NCBI GenBank assembly: GCA_030267965.1 | Contig: BRYA01000140.1 | Span: 9,125 to 66,042 of the forward strand | Source: Triparma columacea | Taxonomy: Eukaryota > Sar > Bolidophyceae > Parmales > Triparmaceae | Direction of reading: 5' to 3' | Length of the DNA stretch: 56,918 nt | Part shown: positions 40,686 through 52,400 of the stretch, piece after piece | Numbering within the stretch: the stretch's first letter is position 1 | Layout: the number at the start of each line of letters is the position of its first letter | Position numbers and translations under genes: made by a program | The notes under the pieces: model-generated | Databases searched by the model: none | Seen by the model: only the letters and a program-made list of their open reading frames with translations | What the model was told of the DNA's origin: nothing

Positions 40686-43600
40686 TCAGTGCAGCGGTGG
40701 AAAAATCTTTTTCCCCAATCCCGCACACTCCCTCGGTAATCTCCCCTTCCACCTTCCCTCCTCGCTATCATCATCACTATACTCCTCCTCGCTTTCGCTC
40801 TCATCGTACTTGATCCTCCCCACCTTGTTCCTCCCCCCCTCTTCACACCCATACTTCCTCAGTACAGTCACCGCTTTGACCTTCCCAAAGGCATAAGCGT
40901 AATGCAGAGGAGTGCTGCCGAGAACGTCGGTGGCATCGAGGTCGGCACCACGGGAAATGAGGACGTCAATCAGGGAAACGAGACCGTACCTAGCGGCGAG
41001 GTGCAAGGGGGTGCGGCATACCTGTGGTTGGGGGGGGTTCGGGGCGGTAAGATTAGCACCTTTTCAACGACCAGCTCCTCCTGCTACCTCCCACTCACCT
41101 TGTCCAATCCGTTAACATAACAGTGCTTATCCAACAACAAACAAACAACCTGCACAACCCTATCTTCGACGCTCCTTTCTTCCCCCCCCTTCCCCCCCCC
41201 TCTCTTCTCGTATCCCATGATGGCGCTGTGAATCACCTTCAACCCACTCGTCGAAGTCTGATCCTCAAGTCCTGCCCCAAGCCAAGGTCTCCTCTTGTAC
41301 CCTCCCCCCCCCCCCCCCGCTAGCCCTATGCACTTCATCAGGTTGTCCACATCCCCCAACTCGGCGCTCTCCCATATGTTACACAGGCTCTCCCTAGTCT
41401 TCTCGTCCTTTGCGACTTCGGCAGGCGTGCACCTCATAGAGTCCCTTGAGGACTTGAGACGACCGCATTCAGCGTCGTGCTGGACAAGCAGCTTGCAAGC
41501 GTCGATTCTCCCACCAAAGCTGTGCGAGGCGGATATGCGATGGTGAAAGTAACATTAGTATTATGGGCGATAGTAATATTCTCTTCGCTCCCTCGCCCCC
41601 CCCCTTCCTCGCCTTACCTCGCAAAGTGCAAGCAATTCCAGCGCCTCGGGGTCCTTGCGTACAAATCACATCCACTCTCGATCAGCTTCCAGATGCACTT
41701 GACCCTCCCCTGCTCCGCCGCCCTATGCAAGGCAGTGCAACCCCCCGCATCCACCGCCTCCATGTCAGCCCCGTTCTGCAGCAGAATCTCCACCATCCTC
41801 ACATCCTCTTCCGCTCTTTCCCCTCCTTCTTGCTCCTCCTCGCCTTTCCCTTCCCCGCCTCCACCTTTTGTAGCACTCGGTCCCAGGCAGGCTAAGTGCA
41901 ACGGCGTCCTGAAGAAGGCTGTCCTCGAGTCAACGCTGCCCCCCCCGTTCAGTATCATCCCTGCTACTTCCCTTCTCCCTTTTCCACCCTTCACTGCGCA
42001 GTGGTGGAGGGGAGTCCAACCATTTGCATCCCCGCAGTTCACGTTGGCTCTCTTCTCAAGCAAAACGCCGACCACCTCGCTCAGGCCGGCGATCGCTGCG
42101 ATGTGAAGTGGGGTCTGCAGGTCAAGGCCCCCCAGGGGATTGTTGACGTTGAGCCCGCCCTCCCCCAGCATGACGATCCAATCTCTCAGCTTCCTGCGCT
42201 TCGTAGCATTCAGAGTGTACTTGGCCTCGTCGAGCTCCGTCAGCAATGAGTTCAGCAGGGTGGTCCTCACGATCCTCGTCGCGGCGTAACTCAACGCGCT
42301 TTCTCCGTCCCCAGCCCTCGTCTCCCTGCTGGCTCCGTGCTTCACCAAGAGCTTCACTGTGATGGCGTCCCCGATGGCGGAGCTGACGTGAAGGGCGGTT
42401 CTTCCGGCACTATCAACCATATCGATCACGTCCCTACACCTTGCCTCTCTGATCTCACCAACGTCGGTGAAATCGTCCGCGTCACCCCCACTGCTATAGA
42501 AACCATCGTCAGCCTTCTTCTCTTCCTCACTTTCCTCCTTCTCCTCTTCGCCGTCTTTCGCCTCCTCCTCTTCCTTCCCTTCTTCTTCTTCCTCCTTCTC
42601 TTCACCTCCATTTCCATGTCCATCTCCATCTCCATCTCCATCTTCATCGCCTTTCTCCTCTTCTCCATCTTCCTCCCCCCACTTCTTGATGGGCTCGCAG
42701 TTTTCCATTGTCCACGACACCAGGTCACCGTACTTGCAGCATAGAACTCTGTTCCTCATGTCTCGGAATTGCTTGCACACAGCCTGGATGACTTCATCAT
42801 CGCAGGTGATGTCGCACTCCCTGATGAGGACCCTGAAGCTGTCGAACTCCAAGCTTCCGTAGCCCAGCTCATCGTATTTTTGGAAAAGTTGAGTGAGCCT
42901 CTGCTTCGGCCCGAGCTTCTTGTGCTGCCCCTTCATCTTCATCTTCTTCGAGACGGCATGAAGGAGCCTTCCGCACAACCAGGTGGCTGGGTCTCCGCCC
43001 CTGTACTCCTTGGCAGCACCGGCGTCGGAGGAATCTCCCTTGCCGAACTTGTTGGATAGCTGCGCCATGCGGCTTGAACGAGAGCCGCGGTTATCACTCT
43101 TCTTCTTCGCCTTGACCTGCCCCGTCTTCACGTGAAACCTCTCATCTCTGGGGAAGAGGGGGTCCCTGCTTGCTTTGTCATCGACGTGAAGGGTTGCCTT
43201 GAGGACGGCAAGGGAGGTAAACTTTGACGTGTTGCAAGGGGCAGGCACGAACCTTAAGCTGCTGCTGAAAGCGACGCCTTTCTTTCGCTTTCCTTCCGCC
43301 CCTGTGCCCTTGTGGTGATAATCGACTCCCGCCCCGTTGAAGAAGGCATCGATCTCGACCGCCTCAGGGCAGATTGCGCCAAGGTTGGCCCTCCCAACGG
43401 TGAGCATCGCTTTCACAACATCATCGCCTCCCATTTCGCAGCATGCGTATATCAGCGGAGTCCTCCCCAACTCGTCCGTCGCTTTTAGACACAACTTCCA
43501 CCTCTCCTCACATCTCAGCTCTCTGCAGCATTGAGGGAGTTAGCTAAAGGAGGGGCGCAGCGAAGGCATACACGAAGTCCGTCCTAGCTTACCTCGCCCT

Positions 43601-44898
43601 GAGAATTCTCGCAATTTCCTCCCCGCACCAATTAGCGAAGGCCTCAGCGTCCTCCTTTATCGCCTCCACGTTGGCGTTGTTCCCCCGCCGCGTGTCATCT
43701 TCGACGTTAGATAGGGCCTGCCTGTATGCGTACCTAGCCTCCTCCAAAAACCTCTGACGCTTTTGGAGGAGGCTGTCAATTTCAAGCTGAGCACCCTGCT
43801 TAATTGGCTCGACAGCAAGCGCAAGCAGCTTCCTCGCAGCCTTCGCCTGGTGAAAGAAGGCGGCAAAGTGGAGAGCGGTGATCTTGCGGGCGTCAGCCCT
43901 CAGAGCAGCAACCCCCGAAGTGTTTCCGACGTTGCTCAGGACTTCGTAGTCCTCTCCTTCTCCGCCCCTCGTGAAGGCCCTTGCCGCCCTCTCGAGGGCG
44001 GCCACGTCCCCCTTTGCAGCCGCCCGCAGCAGGGGCTGGCTCTCATCAGGGAGCTTGAGCTTTATGCTCATTGAAGCCCTCTGCTCCACAGCCCTCCTCT
44101 GGCGAGATTTCGCTTCGTCGAGTGAGGTGGAATTGTTGCCTTCCAACCTGTCCTTCATCTTTGCAATGTCGCGGTCCTCCTTGGTAACATTGATTTCAGC
44201 TGGCGGTTCGTACTGGGATGGCGAGCGGTTTGGCGGGCCGAGGATGAGTGCCAGAACGAAACGAGGAGGTGACGACGACACAACGAAGGACACTCACCTC
44301 CTCGTCATCATCCTCCTCCTTGCGAGGTTCCTTCTTATTTGATTTGGCGGAGCTTTTCTTCTGCGAAGAGAGCGCGACGAGGGCTATTAGGTGTGCAAAC
44401 CATCTTTTTCCAAAGAACTTCTTTCTCTCTCACCTCCATTCTCCTTCTCTCCTTGTCCTTGTCCTTGTCTTTGTCCTTGCCCTTTTTATCCCTGTCGTTT
44501 GCCACCCCCTCAGGGGTCCTCTCAGTAGTCTTCTCGAGCCCTCCTGATTCTCCAAATTTCTTGCTAGAAGGATATCCCGTAGGCTGCCTTTCTTTCTTTG
44601 GAGGTGTTGCCCTCATCGGGGGCTCCTCCTCAAAGGTAATCTTCTTGGGGCTAGGTGTCGACTTTCCTGCCAGCACATTCGCTGCACTATCGATTTCCTT
44701 CGTCATTCCTTCGTCGAATTCGACACCGATGACCTTAATTTCCTTCTCAACCTCCTGGGAAGCTGACTGAAGGGCCGAGAGGGTGGAGGTTGCGCTGCTA
44801 GAGGCGGACGCAGAGGCTCTACCTAGGCTACTAGCTGCCTCCGATACGGTCATGTTGGTTGTTTTTAGCTTCGTTGCCCCTGAAGTAGGACGACCCAT
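40686..44898 (-). CDS. Large ankyrin-repeat protein with an EF-hand-like segment
   Basis: Six exons on the complement: 44434-44898, 44298-44360, 43593-44212, 41618-43522, 41099-41519 and 40686-41021, all GT/AG with matching phases; 1269 aa. Residues 1-176 are Ser/Ala-rich, then Lys/Asp/Arg-rich (KGKDKDKDKDKERRR). Ankyrin repeats begin near 230 (LLRAAAKGDVAALERAA), with ITALHFAAFFHQAKAARKL, and continue in exons 4-6: GRTALHVSSAIGDAITVKLL, QTPLHIAAIAGLSEVVGVLL, GWTPLHHCAVKGG, CTALHRAAEQGRVKCIWKLI, CRTPLHLAARYGLVSLIDVL. A calmodulin-like stretch (LFQKYDELGYGSLEFDSFRV) near 590 has an incomplete EF-loop. A long Glu/Asp run follows. No membrane span, so a cytosolic scaffold is likely. Its start is 73 bp from the divergent methyltransferase gene. 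Confidence 0.85.
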
Positions 44899-44971
44899 GT
44901 TATAAAAAAGGCAAAAGAAAAAAACTAAAACCATCAAACATAACAGTTAGTTAAGAGGGCTGGTCTGGGTT

Positions 44972-46078
44972 ATGATGGACACGAAAGAAGAGAAAAGAGG
45001 GTGGATGGTCGACGCAGTAGACGATGTTCTTCCCATAATTCACTTCCTGAAGCCAGAAGATGCGCTGGCACTTGGGCAAACATGCACTTCGTGGCGGGAT
45101 GTCCTTGGATTGGGGGGAGGGGTGAGTTGTTGGATCCCTGACTGGCGGCCGCTTAATTAAGCCACCTTATTAACGCACCCCTTCCCTCTCTCCCCTTAGA
45201 ACGGGGAGGCAATGTGGGAGCTGCTTTGCGCTCAATTTTCCTCAAATGATAGACTGGACGGATCAGGGAAGCAATGGGCGAGGAGCTGGCGGCTGCAGTA
45301 CAAGCTGAAGAATTCCAGATTGAGGCTTTATAACTCGCATGTAGCCCTCGCCTGCCCTACCGCGAAGGGAAAGAGGCTGGCGAGGGAGTACAGGGATTTG
45401 GTCAAGGAGAGGGGGAGGGGAGTTGCAGAGGAGGACGGGGGAGGACGTGAAGAGGAGAGAGTAGACGTGGGGAGCGCTCTTAGCACGCAACATAGCAAAA
45501 CCTTCTCGTACGGCGAAATACCATTCGAGTCCTTTGTGACCCTGTTTGCCATGATCAGGAGAATCGCTAAAGATCCCTCAAAGCTGAAGGACTCAGACTT
45601 CGTCGACGTCGGCTCCGGCACAGGCAAAGCGGTCTTCACTGCAGCAATGCTGGGGGAATTCAGAGAGTGCCGCGGACTCGAACTGGTGGAAAACCTCCAC
45701 TCAGAGGCCATCAAGATGAAGGAGGGGGTGTGGGAAGAAAAACTCGAGAAACTTCTTAAATTCCCACCCTCGGAATGTGTATTTTCTTGTGGAGACCTGA
45801 CGGTCGACGACTGGGCTAAGGACAGCGTCGGATTCGTCTACGCAGCCTCAACCATGTTCACTCCCGACCTCATGAGCTGCATTGCTAAGAAGGCAGCCTT
45901 GGGCTTGAGACCGGGAGCCATTGTCGTGACACTGTCCAAGGCGCTCGACCTTGACCAGGAATTAGGTGCTAACGGGGGGAGAGTGGCAGACAAACTGGCC
46001 CTCAGGGAGACTTCTTGGTTGAGGATGTCTTGGGCAAAGGCTCGGATCTATGTTTACGAGAGGACCGAGGATTTTTAG
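44972..46078 (+). CDS. F-box-like / DOT1-like methyltransferase
   Basis: Exons 44972-45121 and 45200-46078, joined at phase 0, give 342 aa. Residues 15-45 read VDDVLPIIHFLKPEDALALG then QTCTSWRDV, an F-box-like pattern. The C-terminal part has the DOT1 layout: FSYGEIPFESF (YGE loop), FVDVGSGTGKAVFTAAML (SAM-binding motif I), CRGLELVENLHSEAIKM (acidic residue binding the ribose), CGDLTVDDW (motif II) and GFVYAASTMF where DOT1 has its NNF-type catalytic strand. The missing Asn suggests that histone H3K79 may not be the substrate. The family transfers methyl groups from SAM to protein lysines; the F-box could bring a ubiquitin ligase or the target. Confidence 0.75.
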
Positions 46079-46311
46079 CCGGGTGGAAATGTTAAAGAGT
46101 CTATTGAATTGTTGTTGTTCTTCTCCACATTTAAGAGGTTTTTTTCTTGTTTGGTTTTCTTTTATTGGACTTTATTATTGCCTCCAAAATTTTCAAGGAT
46201 CGAAAAGTGAAGGGTGCCAAAATTCCAAATTTGTTCTGGTGGAAACAGCCAGTGCTCCAAGGTCTATTGCGATAGAAGTTCACCACAGGTAGTCAAACAC
46301 GGGATTAAGTC

Positions 46312-49300
46312 ATGTCCGGGGCAGACCGCAAACCCCAAATGTCCAACGCTCTTGGCAAAGGATTGAACACTATCCGAGCCGGGATTGAGAGCACCACCAA
46401 GGCAATTAAGGAAACTGAGAAGAAGATTACCGACATCGCTACCGACATTGCCGCGATTCCACCCCTCGAACCCATCCCGCTGCCATGGTTTATTCTCCTT
46501 AGCATCATCACCTTCCTCCCCATTGCCGCCTATGGCCTTGGATTTTCGGGGGTTGGATATGGGAGGGAATGCATGAAGTTCGCGATCGACCATAGCACAA
46601 TTGGGTTCAGCTGCCTATCGGTCGTTTTCTTGTGCCTCAGCGGCCTCTACATTCTCGACTTTAGTTACTGGGAGAGCTCTTGCATGAGGACCATAAGGGC
46701 TGCTCTTTTCACCCTCAATGGTGAGTTTCTAAGGGGGCCTGAGAGGGGAGTGGGAGAGGCGGGTGTATGGGGGAGTAGGAGGGTTGGGAGGGCGCTGAAG
46801 GGGCGCCTGAGGGGCAACCGGGACTTTGGCTTGATGGGCCTTCCCTTCCCCGTAGTTTCAACTAACCTCACCACCCCACCCACCCCACCCCACCCCGCAG
46901 CGATTGGCTTCCTAGTCGGCGTATTCTTCAGTGCTGCCAACTACTCCTTTGCCCCGCTCATTGTCTTCATGCTCTTACTTCCAATGTATTTGATGATGTG
47001 GCGTCACATCATCTTCAGGAGCAACTTCAGGAACTACATCTCATGGCTCCCTGGTCCCCTCTTTTTCTGGGCCGTCGTAAATGGCATCGCCTGGGTCGTT
47101 TGGACCTTCAGCGACGATGACCATGAATGGAGCACAAGGGTTAGGGACAACTACGCCCTCTTTGTCGGCTGCCCTCCCAACTTTGACCCCGAAAATGGTT
47201 ACCCTGCCTGCATGTCAAAGTACAACCCAAAAGAGAAGACGTGGAATTGCTACAGCGGGGTGGACGCGAACGGAAACTACGTCCCCATCGGAATGCCTAC
47301 CAACGGAATGGTCGGAGGCTGCACCAGCGAGTGCGCCAACGTTTATGACACCTGCCTCGACTCCTTCATGATTTGGTCCACCCCCCTCTTTACCTCCCTC
47401 GTGTACTTCTTTGCGTCCTTCGTCTTCGTATTCCTCAACCCCGAACACAAGAATGCGAGCCCCCAAGCCTTCATGAAGATGTTCATGTGCATCTGCTTCC
47501 TGTTCTGGGTCGCCAGTAGTCTCGCCGCATCCAACGCAGGCATTACGAGTGCACTCATGGCCTTCATCGTCTTCGCCATCCTTATGGGTGCCCTAGTTGC
47601 TATCGGGGTCCATGGTGCCAAGTCGTTCACGGCTGACTTGGAGAACAACTTCATCAACAAGTTCAGGGAGAAGTACAGTGGCTACGGCACCTTCTTCAAA
47701 GGCCTCTTCGTCTTGACCTGCTTCCCTGTCGTCTTCGCGTACTGGGGCATCGCCTACATCAACCAACTCATCAGGAAGCTGGGGCTCCCCCTTACGAAGC
47801 AGCTCGATGCCGAGGAGAGGAAGTTGTCCTTCACCCTCGTTGCCACCAAGCAGAGGAAGGAGATCTTGTCGTGGGAATGGACCCCAGTCATCACCATGGC
47901 CATCAACATCGGCATCTTTGTCCAGATCATGGGCATCTTGGTGACGAAAATCACCTACCTCCTCCTTGCCATGTTGAGGCAGAAGATCGAGGACGAGGGT
48001 TGGGAGTGGCCCCTCGTTAGCCTCCTCATGATCTGCATCGGTATATGCATGTTCATGCTCCCTCCCGTTCCTGGCGTGCCCATTTACTTCATGTGCGGCC
48101 TCATGCTCGTCAAGGTCTGCGAGCCCGACATGGGTACTGGTGGCGGGACTGCCTATTGCATGGGCCTCGGCTTGGTTTTGAAGCTCATTGCTTGCACCAT
48201 CCAGCAAAAGTGCATTGGCGAGACCATGAGGAACAATGTCGGAATCAGGCAGATGTGCAATATCAACAGCGACATGATGAGGACCATGAAGGTTATCCTT
48301 ATGCAGCCTGGGCTAAGCTTGGCCAAGTGTTCGATCCTCATCGGAGGGCCTGACTGGCCGACGAGCGTTATGTGCGGCATAATGGGTCTCGACGTTATCC
48401 CTATCCTCGTCGGGACCATCCCCGTCTTTCTCCTCATAGCCCCCACTGTCGCCAGCGGGCTTTTTGTCTACCTCGGAGAGACCAAGGAGTGGGCATCCAC
48501 CCTCAGCACAGTCTGCCTTTCTGTCACCGGGATGGCGCAGTCGGGCAGTATGCTCATGGCCGCGTTCTACCTCGAGAAGGCAGTTAACGAGCAGAAGGAG
48601 GCCCTTGACGCCATACCCATCGACGAGGAGGTCAAGTTAGCCGACGACTTGTCCGCCAAAAAGGCGAAGATCTTCCGCGAGGTCACAAAGTGGCCTATTC
48701 TCCCCCGCTTCATGAAGTTGTGGTTGCTCTCTGGCGTCTTCTTTATGATCATCTCCTGTTACTTGACGATGGTGAGTTTGGTTGTGAGGAGTGAGGGGAA
48801 AGGGGTGGGTGGGCGCGTGGCGGGTTGCAGGGGGTAGGGGGAACTAAGAGCCCGAAATTCCCAATCAGCGAGAGACTTCATAGGCCCGGCGATCTCAATT
48901 AGCGGCGACCTCATGTGCAACGGTTCATTACAACCCCCACCTCACACCACATTGACCCCCCCCCTCCCCCCCTAAACTATCACCCGCCAATTCTTAAAAA
49001 TTTCTCAGGCCTTCTCAAGCATGTGTTTCGAGGTCTTCGAAATGACCTCCAAGGTGGTAGACCTTCCTGAAGGGAAGGCCATCAACCTATTCAAGCCAGG
49101 AGGATTCCTCGCCATTTCCCTGTTCGCCCTCGCCACCATCCAAGTACAAGTGTTCAAGTCATGGGCCAACAAACGCGTCGCTGAATACGAGAAGGATAAT
49201 CCTGATGGGGCAAACGATGCCTGTGAGGTGAGTTCCCTTGAATTTCCTTACGGAAACGAGACGAAAAACATGCTTTAACGCAAAACACCTTTCACATCCA

Positions 49301-49328
49301 GATGACAAATATGAACACCTCTGTATGA
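46312..49328 (+). CDS. Polytopic membrane protein with VTT/DedA-like loop, four exons
   Basis: Exons 46312-46720, 46901-48771, 49009-49227 and 49302-49328 (a last exon of nine codons, MTNMNTSV plus stop) give 841 aa; phases agree throughout. A soluble helical head (residues 1-50) is followed by about 14 hydrophobic spans. A Cys-rich external loop (CPPNFDPENGYPACMSKYNP to CTSECANVYDTCLD) lies near residue 260-310. Around residue 560, MFMLPPVPGVPIYFMCGLML followed by a Gly-rich stretch (DMGTGGGTAYCMGLGL) resembles the Pro-Gly re-entrant loop of VTT proteins (TMEM41, VMP1, TVP38). That would suggest lipid handling, but the rest is unlike them. I do not recognise the full family. Confidence 0.75.
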
Positions 49329-49449
49329 AGTTATAGTGTTGGGGAAAGGAAGGAAGGAAGGATGGAAGGAAGAAAAAAAAGAAGGAAGGTCACCCGTAAA
49401 GGTATATTTGAGTTGTTCAGAAATGCTTCTTATTTTTGTTTACGTCTAC

Positions 49450-52400
49450 TTAGTACACACCAGCAGCTTCTCTGACTTCCTCCACCCCCCTCTCCACGCC
49501 CTCCTCAATTTTTTCGAACATCATCTCCACCACCACATCCGTAACACTAGTAACCTTCTGCACAGTCTTCTCAATTAGCATAGCCTCCAGCTTCTCCATT
49601 GGCAGCCATCTCACCTCAGGCATCGCCCTCTCGATACCCTCCTTCAACTTTGGTTTCACGTTATCCTCAACCCATCCGTGCACAAGGTTTCTAACCTGCC
49701 CTTTAACGTTCATCTTCAGTCCCTCCAGATTCTTCACCACCGTTTCCTTCGCAATTTCCTTTACATCCTTCTTTTCTCTCTCCATCACGCTCGAACTCGA
49801 AGACGTAGGCAGATCCCCCAAAGCCTCCGTCGCCGCCTTGATGGCGGCAGAATAAGCAGCCTGTGGGTCCTTCGTGTTCGCCTCTAAACTTTTTTTCATT
49901 GTCTCCCCAAAAGCTCTTCCCGCCCCCTTGACCTTATCCTTGACCTTTGTTATGATAGGGCTCACATCAATGTTCGCAGTGATGTTCGTCACCACTTCCT
50001 TTGCCTTCATCATGGCTCCCACGAACCTGTCCATTTCAATCCCTTCCGGAATCAACCCTTCTAAATCCTCAGTGGCACCCTCGAACGCATCCCCAAGCGC
50101 ACCCTTAACTTCCTCCATCGCATCCTCCCCGTACTCCCCGATCACTGGCACTATAAAAGCCTTCATCATCTTCTTGGAGTTCTTGCTTTTTTTGGCCTTC
50201 CACAAGCTCATCAGGAAGGAAATGAGAGCAGGCATGAACTGCACTCCCGTCAAAATCACGTCAAAGTAACCCTTGTCCTGCAATTTCTCTCCATCCAAAT
50301 TAACCTTAATCGCCAAAGCGCCAAGCAAAGTGAAGTAAAGTTGCAGTTGAGTTGCGCTGTTTAATCCGTCAGTAGACTCGGAGGTGAACGGTTTGCAGTC
50401 ACGGTATACGAGCAGTGCTACGAAGCATATTATTAGGCTGAATAGAACTTGGGCAGCGGAACCCGGCGCAACAAAGACAAGAAAGCCAGTCAACGAAAGT
50501 TTCCTGAGGGACTCAAAGACTTCGAACCACCAGTACTTTGGCTCGTAGTTGCCGTACAAGAAGCTCAGAGCCTTAAGCGTGGGGTCTTTCTCCTCGTTCT
50601 TTACCCTCTCCTCTAGTGCCTCTCTCAGAGCCTGTTCCTTGCTCATGATCTTCTCCTTCTCCTTCTGTCCTCCGTTAAGCAATTTCCGGCTTCTGAACAG
50701 GAGGACCCAGTACATGAAGGGTATGCCAATCGGGTAGACGAGGGTCATAGCAGTGGCATACAACGCGTAGAAGGTGTGCTCGTCGGCGTTGCAGTCGAGG
50801 TTGTGGTCTACTTTTATAACGCTCCACCCATTGTCGAAGTCCCTACACGCAAACGTGCTGAAGACCTTGATGGAAACGCTTGGAAAAATGATGAACGACT
50901 GCGTCAGGAAGAAACTGACGATCTTGTTTGCTTTGGAGATGGACCCCGCATCTCTCCGTCTTGAGAGGACGAGGTAATAGCAAATGAGAAGCATGGATGT
51001 CACCAGTGGAGCGATGGTGTAGAGGAGGAGCGTGTTGTAGAAGTTGTACGGTAGCATGCAGCCCATGGGAAGAAACGAAACAAAGTCGAGAGACACGAGA
51101 CCGCCAAAGAGGGAAGTAAAAGTAGAGAAGAATCGAGGGAACTTGATGTCGAAGAGGAATCCAAGTCCTCCGACGACCTGGGGGGGGGGGGTTAGTCATT
51201 TGATGCTACTTCTGTCTTTCTCAACTCCAACTCACCTGAAAGTACCCGAATAAGATCATCATGTAAGGGCGGATCTTTGCGACCTTAATCATCGCCGCCC
51301 TACCCTTTTCTGAACTAGTTCTCAGCGTTTCTTGCTTTTTCTTCCCTCCAAAGAATGCGTACGTCACACTTGCTAAAATGACAACGACAACCATTCCAAC
51401 TATTGCAATAATGGTTGCTGTGGAGCTTCCAGAACACTCGTTGCAGCGGAGAGTCTTTCCACTTCCTACGGCTGCGTAGCCCGACGAGCAGACGGCGCAG
51501 AGGGCCCCCTCGTAACCTTCTGTGCAGTAAGAGCTCACGTTGGACCCACCTAAACATTGACTTTCGCTGTAGCAAGGGATGATTTCCGTGGAGTTCGTGC
51601 CAGTGCGGTAGTACCCTTCGAGGAGATCGAGGAATTGGAGGCTCATGCCAGGTTTTGTCTCGGAGACTCCGTCAGGAACTTCGATCGCCTCATCAGAATT
51701 GGCCGTCACTGTGTAATGACCCGGTTGGCTTATGCAGTCAGAGTAATCTGCGCTCGACATGAAGTTCCTGGGGCAAACAGTGCACCTCATGGCTCCTGCA
51801 GGATCATTGCTAAAGGTCCCATTTTCACAACGCGAGCACGCCAGGTCTCCCTGTAAGCTGAAGTAACCGGCAGGACACACCTTGCAGCCGTCACCTTCTT
51901 CATTGAGCGTCTTCCCGCCAGCACAAGACAAGCACATGAACGCCCCCTCAAAGTTATTGTAGGTCCCCTCAGCGCAAACCTCGCAAGCGGTGCTACTAGG
52001 TTGTGCTGAATATCTCCCTGCGGAGCAAAGGTTACATTGTGTTGCCCTAGAAGACGACGAATATGTCCCTGGCGGGCAAGTAGTACAAATGTTTGCCATT
52101 TCGGCAGAGTACCTTCCACTTACGCACTCTTCACACTGAGCCTGACCGGAGAATGCCTGGTACTTTCCAGCGTCACAATTGATGCAGTCATACTGGGAGA
52201 AGGAACCTTCAGTGGGTAGGTACTTGCCAACAGAGCAGCCAGTGCAAGTGACTGTGGAGGTGGACTCGGCGTAAGTTCCGGTACGGCAGTTTGTGCAAGT
52301 CTCTGATTGAGAACTGCTGTAGGTACCTGTTGGGAGTGAGTTAGATTGTGTTGAAAGGAAAGGATTGGAGAGAAGTGGGGTACTTACCTTTTAGGCAATC

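Noticed and set aside
42426..42728. Basic ORF with EMEMEM repeats
   Set aside because: Lies in another reading frame of the ankyrin gene's own strand, across its acidic run; shadow.
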